From a bacterium (GTDB lineage Bacteria > 4484-113 > JAFGCY01), in NCBI GenBank assembly GCA_020849855.1, contig JADZFO010000040.1:62001-126000 (forward strand): a stretch of DNA of 64,000 nt. Direction: 5' to 3'. Below, piece after piece: positions 46,856-55,639 of this stretch. Position 1 is the first letter of the stretch; every line of letters begins with the position of its first letter. A model generated the notes under the pieces. It saw only the letters and a list, made by a program, of their open reading frames with translations. It had not been told where the DNA came from and did no database searches. The translations under genes and the position numbers were made by a program.

Positions 46856-48612
46856 GCAAGAAGAAGATGAAGAACAACGGTGCCGGCGGCGGCCCGGCTG
46901 CAGAAGGGCAGGGGATCCGGCCGCCGGGCACTGCGCCTTCCAGCGGCGGATCTGCCGCGCCGCAGGGCTCTGTGCCCCTCGGCGGCCAGAGCGCCAGCGG
47001 GGGCAGCAAGGCCTTCTTCGTTGTCATCGGCCTGGCCGCGGTGTCCTTCCTGCTGTTCATCTTCATCAAGAGCACGGCGAAGCCCGGCCTAGACCGCCTG
47101 ACCATCTTCACCTCGGGCCACACGGTCGGCTACCTTGAGAACTGCGGCTGCAGCCAGGGCCAGACCGGCGGCGTCCAGCGGCGGGCCCGGATCCTGGAAG
47201 TCGAGCGCGCCAAGGCGCTTGAAGTGCCAAAGGGCGGCTCCGCGGACCGCGTGGCTGAGATCCTGATCGACACCGGCGACTTCAGCGACCCCTTTGAGGA
47301 AGAGAAGCGCATCCTCTCCGGCTGCGTCGTCCAGATGATGGGCGTGCTGAAGTACGACGCCGTCGGCATCGGGGCCAAGGAGCTGGGCCTGCGCCAGAAG
47401 GACCTGCTGGCCCTGCTGCAGAAGGCCGAGCTGCCTTACATCGCCGCCAACCTGGAGTTCACCACCCCGCCCAAGGACGCCGACGCCAGCGCCGAGCTGC
47501 GCGCTCTGGTCAAGCCTTACCAGATCATCACCCGCGGCAAGGGCTACCGCATCGGCGTGATCCACATCCTGGACCCGAACCAGTTCAGCATCGGCATCAC
47601 CAAGCGCGAGGGCTATGAAGTCACCTCCGCCGATGACGCCGTGACCCAGATCCTCAGCCAGCACAAGCAGGAGGCCAATCTCTGGCTCATCACGGCCTCG
47701 GCCATGAGCCGCAAGACCATGGACCTCACCGGCCTTGGCGGGCAGAAGGACGTGCTGCTGGTCTTCGGCTTCCGGGCGGATAATCCCCTGGAGCCGGAAA
47801 ACGCCGTGGAGGTGGTCTTCCCGAAGTTTGTCGAGCGCAACATGGAAAAGGGCAAGGACCTGCTGATCACCAAGGTCTACTTCCCCAAGGAGAAGGGCAA
47901 GGCCCCCACGGTGGATGCCATCAAGACCCGCGTGGACGACACCTATGAGGCGCCGGAGTCCGTGATGGGCATCCTCAAGGACTGCAAGAAGCAGATCGAG
48001 GACTGGCAGTTCGCCCATGACCAGGAATTGCTGCAGCACAACAACTCGGCGATGATGATCAACGTGCCGCGCTATATGGGCTGGCAGTCCTGCCAGGCCT
48101 GCCACAGCGACATCGCCCAGCAGCTGGCCGAGACCAAGCACTACATGGCCTATGAAACCCTGCATGAGCAGGACAAGCAGCTCACCACCTGCATGAAGTG
48201 CCACAGCGTGGGCTACATGCGGCCCGGCGGCTGGAACAGCGTGGAAGAGCGCCAGTTCGCCGGCAAGGAATGGGACCGCCGCGACGTGCAGTGCGAGAAC
48301 TGCCACGGGCCTGGTGAATGGCATATCCGCGCCATGGCCGGCGAGAAGATCGAGAAGCTCAGCACCGACGGGCGCGACAAGTTCGGCCTGCTGCCGGCCA
48401 CGCAGAGCACCTGCGTGACCTGCCACGACGAAGACAACGACCCGCACTTCGACTTCAAGACCTACTGGCCGAAGATCGCCCACCACATGACCAGCCGGCC
48501 GGCCGGCAAGGCCAAGACGGCGGATGAAGTCGCGGTCGGCGAGCCCGAGAAGTCAGCGCATGCCAATGGTGGCGGGCCTCACGTACCGGGTATGGGCCCG
48601 CCGGAGCACTAA
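46852..48612 (+). CDS. Tetrahaem cytochrome c fused to a metallophosphatase-like domain
   Basis: A 586-residue protein anchored by one N-terminal helix (~45-63; FFVVIGLAAVSFLLFIFI). Residues ~75-350 resemble the 5'-nucleotidase/metallophosphatase fold (IFTSGHTVGYLENCGCSQGQ, ILIDTGDFSD, YIAANLEF), but several metal ligands seem to be lost. The C-terminal part has four haem motifs: SCQACH (Cys414), TCMKCH (447), QCENCH (481) and TCVTCH (521), arranged as in cytochrome c554-type modules, with extra His (GPGEWHIR). It is translated with sfsA through an ATGA overlap. It probably acts in periplasmic electron transfer; its partner is not evident. Confidence 0.85.
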   Translation: MSKKKMKNNGAGGGPAAEGQGIRPPGTAPSSGGSAAPQGSVPLGGQSASGGSKAFFVVIGLAAVSFLLFIFIKSTAKPGLDRLTIFTSGHTVGYLENCGCSQGQTGGVQRRARILEVERAKALEVPKGGSADRVAEILIDTGDFSDPFEEEKRILSGCVVQMMGVLKYDAVGIGAKELGLRQKDLLALLQKAELPYIAANLEFTTPPKDADASAELRALVKPYQIITRGKGYRIGVIHILDPNQFSIGITKREGYEVTSADDAVTQILSQHKQEANLWLITASAMSRKTMDLTGLGGQKDVLLVFGFRADNPLEPENAVEVVFPKFVERNMEKGKDLLITKVYFPKEKGKAPTVDAIKTRVDDTYEAPESVMGILKDCKKQIEDWQFAHDQELLQHNNSAMMINVPRYMGWQSCQACHSDIAQQLAETKHYMAYETLHEQDKQLTTCMKCHSVGYMRPGGWNSVEERQFAGKEWDRRDVQCENCHGPGEWHIRAMAGEKIEKLSTDGRDKFGLLPATQSTCVTCHDEDNDPHFDFKTYWPKIAHHMTSRPAGKAKTADEVAVGEPEKSAHANGGGPHVPGMGPPEH

Positions 48613-48717
48613 GGCGCTCAGCCGCCATCAAGCGCCGCCGCTGCTATGCCGCTGCTGCACTTCGGCTCTGCGGGTCGCATTTGCGCGTGCTTTAGCAGCG
48701 CTTCATGGCATCGCCTC

Positions 48718-48723
48718 TATAAT
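48718..48723 (+). promoter_or_regulatory. -10 box TATAAT of leaderless rapZ
   Basis: A perfect TATAAT ends 6 bases before the rapZ GTG; no ribosome binding site. Confidence 0.6.
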
Positions 48724-48729
48724 CTGCCC

Positions 48730-49602
48730 GTGTCCGAAGGACCTCAGCAGCTGCTCATACTCACCGGCATGTCCGGCGCGGGCAAAAGTACCGCTCTGCG
48801 CATGTTTGAGGACCTGGGCTACTACTGCATCGACAACCTGCCGCCGACCCTGATCGGCACCTTCCTGAGCCTCTACGAGCAGACCGACAAGCACAACACC
48901 GGCGTGGCCGTGGTCTGCGACCTGCGCTCGGGCGATCTCTTCGCCCGCCTGCGTGATGAGCTGGCCCTGCTGCGCTCCAACGGCCTGCAGCCGGAGGTGC
49001 TGTACTTCGACTGCGACCACGACGTGCTGGTCTCGCGCTTTGAGACCGCCCGCCGCATCCCGCCGCTGGGCATGGGCATGCGCCTGGTGGACGCGCTGGC
49101 GCAGGAGCGCAGCCTGCTGGCCCCGGCCCGCGAGCTGGCCACCCAGGTGATCGACACCACCGAGCTCAAGGTCGGACAGCTCAGGGACCGCATCCTGCAG
49201 CTCTACGCCCCCGGCAAGAGCGCGGGCAAGGTCACCCTGACCCTGCTGAGCTTCGGCTTCAAGTATGGCCTGCCGGCGGATGCGGACTTTGTCTTTGACA
49301 CGCGCTTCCTGCCCAACCCCTTTTATGTCGAGAAGCTCTCCGCGCAGAGCGGCAACGATGCCGAGGTGCGGCAGTATGTGATGGACAGCCCGGTGGCCCA
49401 GGAATACCTGGCCACGCTGCGGCATCTGCTTTCCACCGCGATCCCGCACTACACCGAGGTCCACAAGCTCTATGCCGTGGCGGCCCTGGGCTGTACGGGG
49501 GGGCGGCACCGCTCGGTGACGCTGGTGAACCTGCTGGCTGAGCAGCTCTCCGCCGAGGGGATCCGCTGCGTGGTCCAGCACCGCGACATCGACCGCAGCT
49601 AG
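48730..49602 (+). CDS. rapZ: RNase adapter RapZ
   Basis: A nucleotide-binding protein that in enterobacteria directs RNase E to the sRNA GlmZ; in other phyla it senses cell-wall precursors. The 290-residue protein has the P-loop GMSGAGKST, FEDLGYYCIDNLPPTL, a Walker B-like LYFDCDHDVLVSRFETARR and the C-terminal signature GCTGGRHRSVTLVNLLAEQL. I chose the GTG next to the TATAAT box; an ATG at 48646 would add a Cys-rich, unrelated leader. Confidence 0.93.
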   Translation: MSEGPQQLLILTGMSGAGKSTALRMFEDLGYYCIDNLPPTLIGTFLSLYEQTDKHNTGVAVVCDLRSGDLFARLRDELALLRSNGLQPEVLYFDCDHDVLVSRFETARRIPPLGMGMRLVDALAQERSLLAPARELATQVIDTTELKVGQLRDRILQLYAPGKSAGKVTLTLLSFGFKYGLPADADFVFDTRFLPNPFYVEKLSAQSGNDAEVRQYVMDSPVAQEYLATLRHLLSTAIPHYTEVHKLYAVAALGCTGGRHRSVTLVNLLAEQLSAEGIRCVVQHRDIDRS

Positions 49603-49622
49603 GCGGGGCGGTGTGGGAAAAG

Positions 49623-49696
49623 TGGCTGGGGAGGGACTCGAACCCTCGACCTAACGGTTATGAGCCGTTCGCTCTAACCGGCTGAGCTACCCAGCC
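49623..49696 (-). tRNA. Elongator tRNA-Met (CAT)
   Basis: A complete cloverleaf with acceptor GGCTGGG/CCCAGCC, anticodon loop CTCATAA on a stem without the initiator's triple G-C, and discriminator A73. CCA is not encoded. tRNA-Ile2 (lysidine) also has CAT, but the acceptor and anticodon stem fit Met better. Confidence 0.88.
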
Positions 49697-49737
49697 AGGG
49701 CCGCTGATTATAACATCGCCGGGCCTGCCTGCAGGCC

Positions 49738-52700
49738 CTAGCCGCCGCCGCTGAGCTGGCTGACCGCGCTGGAAATTGCCGACTGCTGCGTCTGCAGCTG
49801 GCCAAGCGCCGTCTCCAGGCGGGCGAACTTGGCGCGCAGCGCCGCTTCGCGTTCAGTGACCCGCTCTTCCATCGTGTTGATCTGCTTGCTCAGGCCGTCG
49901 ATGCGGCGGTCAAAGCTGCCGCCTTCCTTGATGCGCTCCATGATGGCGCCGCCGGTGCGGCTGAGCTGGTCGATCAGGAACTTGCCGCGGCGGGCCACGC
50001 CGCCGGCCACCCTGGGGTCGGGGCCCTGGAACAGGCCGGTCGAGAGGCCAAGCAGGCCTTGCACGCTGTCGCTGCCCTCGGACTGGTCGACCAGCTGCAG
50101 GAAGGCCTGGCTGTCGCTGCGCGCGCTGCGCAGGTTGAGCTGGTTCTGGGCGTCAAAAAAGGCCAGCAGGCTGGAGCCGAGGCCGGCCGTGGTGATCTGG
50201 CTGTTGATCTGGTTCAAAAGCGAAACCTGGCTGTATACGCCGGGGCCGAAGTTGAGGCTCACCGGGCTGGAGCCCGCACCGATGTCGATGCTGAAGCGCA
50301 GGCGCGTGTTCACCGTGATGCCGCTCGAGAGGTTGCGGCTGCCCACATGGTCATAGCGGCTCTCCATCGCGTTGGAGAAGAGCTTGAACAGCTCATCTGG
50401 GCTGTCGGCGATGGCGCTGAGCAGTTCGACATTGCTATCCACCAGCGCGCTGATCTCGTCGCGGTCGCTGGTGGGCCCCAGCAGGCGGCCCTGGTTCACC
50501 ATCACCGCGGAGGGCCCGGCGCCCACCGGGGCCGTGCTCAGGCCGATCTGCGCCAGGCTGCCAAAGATGCCGCCCGAGGCCACCGGGCCGGTGACCATGC
50601 TCTGCAGCTGCTGGGTGGTCTGGCGCAGGGTGTTGTCACGCGAAATGAAGTCCCGGGTCATCAGGGTCTGGCGGCGTTCCAGGTAGACCGTGATCTCGTC
50701 GCCGGTCATGTTGGCCGCCGTCTCATCCGTCAGTTCGGCGGTCTGCTTGCGCTCCTCCCGGCTCAGCGGCTGGGCGTTAAGCAGCTCCATGGTGGTGTTG
50801 TACTCCACCACGAAGTCGATCAGCGAGCCCTTGATCTTGTCATTGTCCGAGACGATGCTGACGGTCTCCGGCCCGTCCGTGATGGCGTTCAGGGTCAGGC
50901 TGACCTGCTCCAGGATGTCCTTGATCGTGTTGCCGCTGCGCTCGTACTCGATGCCGTCCACGTTCAGCAGCGAGCTCTGGCGCACACTGCCCACATCCGC
51001 CGACACCGTGGTGTCCAGGCTCAGCTGCATCGCCTCCAGGAAGTTGCTGGTGTCGCCGCTGTCGCCCAGGTTGATCCGCGGGGCCAGGCTGCTGCCGTCC
51101 AGCTTCTGCGTCAGCACGAAGCGGTCCGCCGCCGAGTCATAGCTGGCCTCCACGCCGGCGCCAGAGCGGTTGATCTTCTGGATCACCGCCGTCAGGCTGT
51201 CCACGCCGGCGTCCACCACGATGTGCACGCCGTTGATGGTGAAGATGCCGCTGCTGACGCCCTGGCTGAAGGAGCCCTGGGCCAGGGGCAGCTCCTTGCT
51301 GATCCCGGCCTTGTTCTGGCCCGCGATCAGGGTGCCGCCGGCATCACTGGTCAGGCCGGTGATGGTCAGGAAGTTGCTGGTGTCGCCATTCCCGCCCAGG
51401 CTGATCCCGGCCGTGCCGGGCGTGTTGTTGCGCAGGTAAACGCGGGAGTTGGCGCTGTCAAAGAATGCGCTCACCCCGGCGCCGGAGCTGTTGATCGCCG
51501 CCAGCACATCATTGATGCTGGTGGTGTTCACATCGCCCACGTTGATCCGCACCCCGTTGACGGTGAAGAAGCCGTCCGTGTGGAAGAGCGGGCTTGTATC
51601 GCTGTTCTGAGCCGTCGTGGCGAGGCCGGCCTGGGCCAGCGGCACATCCGCCCGCACGAAGGGGATCGATCCCGGCGGGCTGGCGGCGATACTGCTGCTG
51701 CCAAAGAGGTAGCTGCGCATGTCCTGCTGCGTGTTCAGCTCCGCGCTGTTGGCCGTCAGCATGGTGGCCACGCCGCTTTGGAAGGCGCCGTTGATGGCCA
51801 CGCCGCCGATCAGGTCGGCCACCGGGCTGCCTTCGTCGCCGGTGGCGATGCGGCGCTGCACCGGCCCGCCGTTGGAGGGCTGGAAGACATCCACGATGGT
51901 GTAGTCGTCGCTGGCCGTCGTGGCGGCGAAGGTGTTCGCCAGGTCATTGCTGCTGGAGGAGAGAGTCGTCGCGGCCGGCTTGATCAGCTTGTCCATGATC
52001 CCGCCCAGCACATCGTCGATGCGGATATTCCGTCCGCCCTGGTTGGAGACCAGCTCCAGGCGGTAATCCGTGCCGGTATTGACCAGCTGCGCGGTCACCG
52101 CCGGCACCTGTGTATTCACCGCGTCAACAAAGTCCTGCAGCGTGGAGTACTCGGACAGGCCGGTGAGAGTCACCGGGCCGAGGCTGCCGCTGGGGCTGTC
52201 CACGTCGATGCTGAAGAGGTCCATCTCCGTGACGCCATAGCTGCTCAGGCTGTTGCTGGGGTCCAGCAGGGTGACGGTGCCGCGCACGCGGCCGGCCTTG
52301 CCCTCGCTGGCGGAGAGCAGATGCTCTCCCGTGCCTTCCACCGTGAAGGAGCCCGTGGTGATCATCTGCGCCGCCGCAGTGCGGCCGGTCTCGGCCACGG
52401 CAAAGTCGCCCAGCGCAAAGCTGGTGCTCAGCGGGCTGTCGATGAACTCCAGGTCCAGGGTCAGGCTGGAGCTGCCGCTGGCAGTTCCGGTAACGATGAT
52501 CTTGCCGTTGGAGTAGGTCGCGTTGGCCGTGCCGAAGGCGCCGGAGATGGCGTTCACCAGATCGTCAATGGTCTGGCCGCCGGCCGCGCCGGTATAAGTG
52601 AAGTTCACCGGTGCGATGGCCGTGCCGTTCTGCTCATTACCGCTGATGCGGATGACATCGCCGTTGTTCAGGCTGCCGCTGGTCACCTGGTCCAGCGTGG

Positions 52701-53589
52701 CCAGATCGGTGGCCCCGTTAAGCTGGGTCACCCCCGCGCTGGTGAAGGTCAGCTCAGATACCAGGCGCCGGGTGGTCGCACCGCTGCCGGCGACGTTGTT
52801 GCCGATGCCAAAGCTGAGGGTCGAGCCGGAGAAATCGGCGTCGTTGAACTTCAGCCCCACGTTCGGCGCGATGGTGTTGAAGGTCACATCGCCCACAATC
52901 GCCGGGTTGCTTTCAATGAAGGTCAGCTCGCCGTTGCTGCCGATGGAGCCTGAGATCTGGCCCTGGAAGACCTGGGCCACCGTAGTGGCCAGGCGCTGCA
53001 GGGTATCACTGCTGTCGCCGTTGAAGGTAAAGGTGCCGCTGACGGCCGAGCCGTCCTTAAGCTGGCCCGCGATGCTGATGGTATCGCCCTTGTTGATCTG
53101 CGCCGCGCCCTTGCCGGCCTGCAGTGTGTCCTTGATCAGGGTCGAGGGCAGGGCGCGGGTCGGCTGGAAGTCGCCATAGGGCTGCACGCTGCCGATGCCC
53201 ATGGTCTGGCTGGTGGAGAGGTTGGCCACCTTGCTGTAAAGCTGGCCATCGCTGCCTGAGGCGACCCGGCTGGGGGAGGCGAGGCGCTTGACCTCCACCG
53301 TGTGCGTCCCCGTCGGAGCCCCGGGCTCAGCCGAGACCGACAGCCGCGTCGGGTTGGAGCTGCTGGTCTTGCGCGTCAGAAAGGTGCTTTCAAAGCGCAG
53401 GGAGCTGAACACGGTGTTCAGCTTGCCAAGCTGCGTATTGATGCGCGTAGTGGCGGACTGCTCAAAGAGCAGTTTGTCACGCTGCTGTTCCAGCAGGGTG
53501 ATTGGACGGCGCTCAAGCTGCGTGAGCTGGCCGATGATGTTGTTCCAATCCGTCCCGCTGGCCAGTCCAAGGAAACTGACACTCCCCAT
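49738..53589 (-). CDS. fliD: Flagellar hook-associated protein 2 (filament cap) FliD, giant form
   Basis: Caps the growing flagellar filament. The N-terminus (FLGLASGTDWNNIIGQLTQLERRPITLLEQQ) is the FliD N-terminal domain, and the C-terminus ends with the heptad coiled coil (ISKQINTMEERVTEREAALRAKFARLE and ALGQLQTQQSAISSAVSQL) typical of the family. At 1283 residues it is about twice the usual size. The middle is beta-rich, Ser/Thr/Gly-heavy and contains repeated modules of the flagellin-hook type (FTVNGVRINVGDVNTTSIND and FTINGVHIVVDAGVDSLTAV). No other flagellar gene, such as fliS, is adjacent. The ATG lies 6 bases after a TATACG box. Confidence 0.93.
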   Translation of the reverse strand: MGSVSFLGLASGTDWNNIIGQLTQLERRPITLLEQQRDKLLFEQSATTRINTQLGKLNTVFSSLRFESTFLTRKTSSSNPTRLSVSAEPGAPTGTHTVEVKRLASPSRVASGSDGQLYSKVANLSTSQTMGIGSVQPYGDFQPTRALPSTLIKDTLQAGKGAAQINKGDTISIAGQLKDGSAVSGTFTFNGDSSDTLQRLATTVAQVFQGQISGSIGSNGELTFIESNPAIVGDVTFNTIAPNVGLKFNDADFSGSTLSFGIGNNVAGSGATTRRLVSELTFTSAGVTQLNGATDLATLDQVTSGSLNNGDVIRISGNEQNGTAIAPVNFTYTGAAGGQTIDDLVNAISGAFGTANATYSNGKIIVTGTASGSSSLTLDLEFIDSPLSTSFALGDFAVAETGRTAAAQMITTGSFTVEGTGEHLLSASEGKAGRVRGTVTLLDPSNSLSSYGVTEMDLFSIDVDSPSGSLGPVTLTGLSEYSTLQDFVDAVNTQVPAVTAQLVNTGTDYRLELVSNQGGRNIRIDDVLGGIMDKLIKPAATTLSSSSNDLANTFAATTASDDYTIVDVFQPSNGGPVQRRIATGDEGSPVADLIGGVAINGAFQSGVATMLTANSAELNTQQDMRSYLFGSSSIAASPPGSIPFVRADVPLAQAGLATTAQNSDTSPLFHTDGFFTVNGVRINVGDVNTTSINDVLAAINSSGAGVSAFFDSANSRVYLRNNTPGTAGISLGGNGDTSNFLTITGLTSDAGGTLIAGQNKAGISKELPLAQGSFSQGVSSGIFTINGVHIVVDAGVDSLTAVIQKINRSGAGVEASYDSAADRFVLTQKLDGSSLAPRINLGDSGDTSNFLEAMQLSLDTTVSADVGSVRQSSLLNVDGIEYERSGNTIKDILEQVSLTLNAITDGPETVSIVSDNDKIKGSLIDFVVEYNTTMELLNAQPLSREERKQTAELTDETAANMTGDEITVYLERRQTLMTRDFISRDNTLRQTTQQLQSMVTGPVASGGIFGSLAQIGLSTAPVGAGPSAVMVNQGRLLGPTSDRDEISALVDSNVELLSAIADSPDELFKLFSNAMESRYDHVGSRNLSSGITVNTRLRFSIDIGAGSSPVSLNFGPGVYSQVSLLNQINSQITTAGLGSSLLAFFDAQNQLNLRSARSDSQAFLQLVDQSEGSDSVQGLLGLSTGLFQGPDPRVAGGVARRGKFLIDQLSRTGGAIMERIKEGGSFDRRIDGLSKQINTMEERVTEREAALRAKFARLETALGQLQTQQSAISSAVSQLSGGG

Positions 53590-53595
53590 CGACAG

Positions 53596-53601
53596 CGTAT
53601 A
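53596..53601 (-). promoter_or_regulatory. -10-like box TATACG before fliD
   Basis: On the minus strand TATACG ends 6 bases before the fliD ATG, the same spacing as other leaderless genes, with a weaker box. Confidence 0.35.
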
Positions 53602-53632
53602 TCGGCCGCTGGGGCTGAAGCTTGAAGCACAA

Positions 53633-53689
53633 AGCCCGGCTAAGGCCCCTCAGGCTGAACCTGATGTTCACCGGGGCCCCCGCCGGGCT
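53633..53689 (-). terminator. Stem-loop terminator after the HtrA gene
   Basis: Minus-strand arms AGCCCGGC and GCCGGGCT enclose an inner GGCCCC/GGGGCC stem; the right arm is followed by TTTGTGCTT. It lies between the HtrA stop and fliD. Confidence 0.5.
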
Positions 53690-53720
53690 GCTTTGATCCT
53701 GCTTTGATCCTGCTTTGGGC
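53688..53720. repeat. Short tandem repeat of 11 bases
   Basis: TGCTTTGATCC is repeated twice and begins a third copy, just downstream of the HtrA gene. Confidence 0.5.
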
Positions 53721-53734
53721 TGCAGCCTGGGCTG

Positions 53735-54928
53735 CTAGATGATGCCCATCATCTGGGCCTGCTCGGGCACCTCGCTGAGCTGGATCGCCACGTTCAGCAC
53801 CTGGTACTTGTCACCGACGAAGCGGTAGACCTCCAGTTCCAGGGAGTCGCCGGGCTTGCTGTTGCGCACGATGTCCAGAAGCTGCTGGGAGCTGCTGATG
53901 TCCTTGCCGTTCACCTTGGTGATCACGTCGGTGCCGGCGCGGCTCTGGCCGGTCAGGCCGGCGCGGGCGGCGGGGCTGGACTTGGCCACGCGCCCGACCA
54001 CCACGCCGTGGTCCGTGGGCAGCTTCATGTACTGCGCCATGCGCTTCGTCACCGAGTTGCCGGCATCGATACCCAGCCAGGGGCGCTGGACGCGACCGAA
54101 CTTGATCAGGTCGCCGATGATGTCCTTGGCGGTGTTAATCGGGATGGCGAAGCCCAGGCCCTCGCTGCCGCCGCCGACAGACGCGATCTGCTCGTTGATG
54201 CCGATGATCTCGCCGGCGGCGTTCAGCAGCGGGCCGCCACTGTTGCCGGGGTTGATCGCGGCGTCGGTCTGGATCAGGCCATTGATGGTCTCGCCGCTGG
54301 GGCTGTTCAGCTCACGGCCAAGAGCGCTGACCACGCCGGCCGTGACGGTCCAGTCCAGGCCGCGCGGGTTCCCGATGGCCACCACCCATTCGCCCACGGT
54401 CACCTTGCTGCTGTTGCCCATCTTGGCCGTCGGCAGCTTGCCGTCAGCGCTGATGCGCAGCAGGGCCAGGTCGGTACCGGAGTCCATGCCCACCACGCTG
54501 GCGGGGAACTGGCGGCCGTCGTTCAGCACTACCTGCAGCTCGGTGGCATTGGCCACCACATGGAAGTTGGTCAGGATATAGCCCTTCTCGTCAACAATCA
54601 CGCCGCTGCCGGTGGCCTCGGCTTCCTGGGGGCCGAAGAAGCTCATCTGGACCTTGCGGTTGGTCACGTGGACCACCGCCGGCGCCACCTTGTTATAGAC
54701 CGAAGTTACAAAGCTGCCGCCGGGGCCGATATGGTCGCCGGGCAGCAGCGCGCCAAGCTCAGGACTGCTGCTGTCAGCCGAAGTGCCCAGGCTGGCCAGC
54801 TCCATGTCTCCGCTGGGGGCGGCCGAGGCGCTGTTGCCGCGCTGCGAAGTGATGCTCATGCCAAAGCCCACGAGGAGGCCGGCGATTGTGCACAGCATGG
54901 TCACCAGAACTATTCGGATAGTGCTCAT
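53735..54928 (-). CDS. HtrA/DegP-type serine protease with one PDZ domain
   Basis: A 397-residue periplasmic protease for damaged proteins. One N-terminal hydrophobic helix (VLVTMLCTIAGLLVGFGMS) anchors or exports it. The catalytic triad is intact: His123 in LTNFHVVANA, Asp153 in GTDLALLRIS, Ser230 in NPGNSGGPLL. One PDZ domain follows (~285-385; GVVVGRVAKSSPAARAGL). The size and single PDZ fit DegS-like members. TATAAT lies 9 bases before the ATG, with GGATGAG between. Confidence 0.94.
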   Translation of the reverse strand: MSTIRIVLVTMLCTIAGLLVGFGMSITSQRGNSASAAPSGDMELASLGTSADSSSPELGALLPGDHIGPGGSFVTSVYNKVAPAVVHVTNRKVQMSFFGPQEAEATGSGVIVDEKGYILTNFHVVANATELQVVLNDGRQFPASVVGMDSGTDLALLRISADGKLPTAKMGNSSKVTVGEWVVAIGNPRGLDWTVTAGVVSALGRELNSPSGETINGLIQTDAAINPGNSGGPLLNAAGEIIGINEQIASVGGGSEGLGFAIPINTAKDIIGDLIKFGRVQRPWLGIDAGNSVTKRMAQYMKLPTDHGVVVGRVAKSSPAARAGLTGQSRAGTDVITKVNGKDISSSQQLLDIVRNSKPGDSLELEVYRFVGDKYQVLNVAIQLSEVPEQAQMMGII

Positions 54929-54937
54929 CTCATCCCG

Positions 54938-54943
54938 ATTATA
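54938..54943 (-). promoter_or_regulatory. -10 box TATAAT near HtrA start
   Basis: On the minus strand TATAAT ends 9 bases before the ATG; very short leader or leaderless. Confidence 0.5.
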
Positions 54944-55051
54944 TGCTTCAGGCCGCCTGGGGCGGCCTTCCGCAGGTTAAACTACCAATCTGGATACCCC
55001 GGGCAGAGCTGTTGAAACTCAAAGCCGGGGTTTACGTCCAGAAAGACGTCT

Positions 55052-55639
55052 ATGCACAGCAATTCGTTTAAAAGCGCCCGTATGGAGCTGGCTCTCTGGC
55101 TGGCCGGGCTGTTGCTGCTGGCCGGTTGCCCGCCGGCGGCCAATGACAATGCCGCGGAAGACGCGAATGACCAGGCCCTGGCCAGCAACACCTACATGGC
55201 TGCGCCGAACAAGATCTACGACTCCTCCAGCACCTTTGACCTAACCTGGAACGTGGTTTACGAGTCGAAGGAGAAACCCTTCGACCCGGCGATCAACGTG
55301 ACAAACCGCCAGCTCGCCCTGAACCGCTGCCAGAACTGCCATGAGTGCGGCTTCAAGTTCGCCTTTGACATGGACAACTTCGGCACGACCAACTGGAACC
55401 CGCGTTATAAGGCGGACGAGTGGGCCCCGGTGGTCAAGCGCATGGTCGACAAGCCCGGCTCCTTCATGAATGAGCAGATCGCCGAGCGCATCTACAATTA
55501 TCTGAACGAAGAAAGCCTGGGCCTCTACGACGAAAGCAAGGACCCGCGCGGCCGAAACACGATCAGTGGCCAGAAGGCGGACGAGAACCAGAAGCGGGTC
55601 GACGAGATGGTCGAGGTCAACGCGCGGCCCGGACGCTGA
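55052..55639 (+). CDS. Lipoprotein monohaem cytochrome c
   Basis: A 195-residue lipoprotein: hydrophobic signal and lipobox LLAGC. One haem motif RCQNCHECGF lies near the middle. The soluble part (VTNRQLALNRCQNCH, then WAPVVKRMVDKPGSFMNEQIAERIYNYLNEES) resembles small c-type cytochromes with a class I helix layout. An in-frame ATG at 55082 (MELALWLAGLLLLAGC) gives a cleaner but uncharged signal; the first ATG supplies Lys and Arg. The stop overlaps the queG start (TGATG). Confidence 0.8.
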   Translation: MHSNSFKSARMELALWLAGLLLLAGCPPAANDNAAEDANDQALASNTYMAAPNKIYDSSSTFDLTWNVVYESKEKPFDPAINVTNRQLALNRCQNCHECGFKFAFDMDNFGTTNWNPRYKADEWAPVVKRMVDKPGSFMNEQIAERIYNYLNEESLGLYDESKDPRGRNTISGQKADENQKRVDEMVEVNARPGR

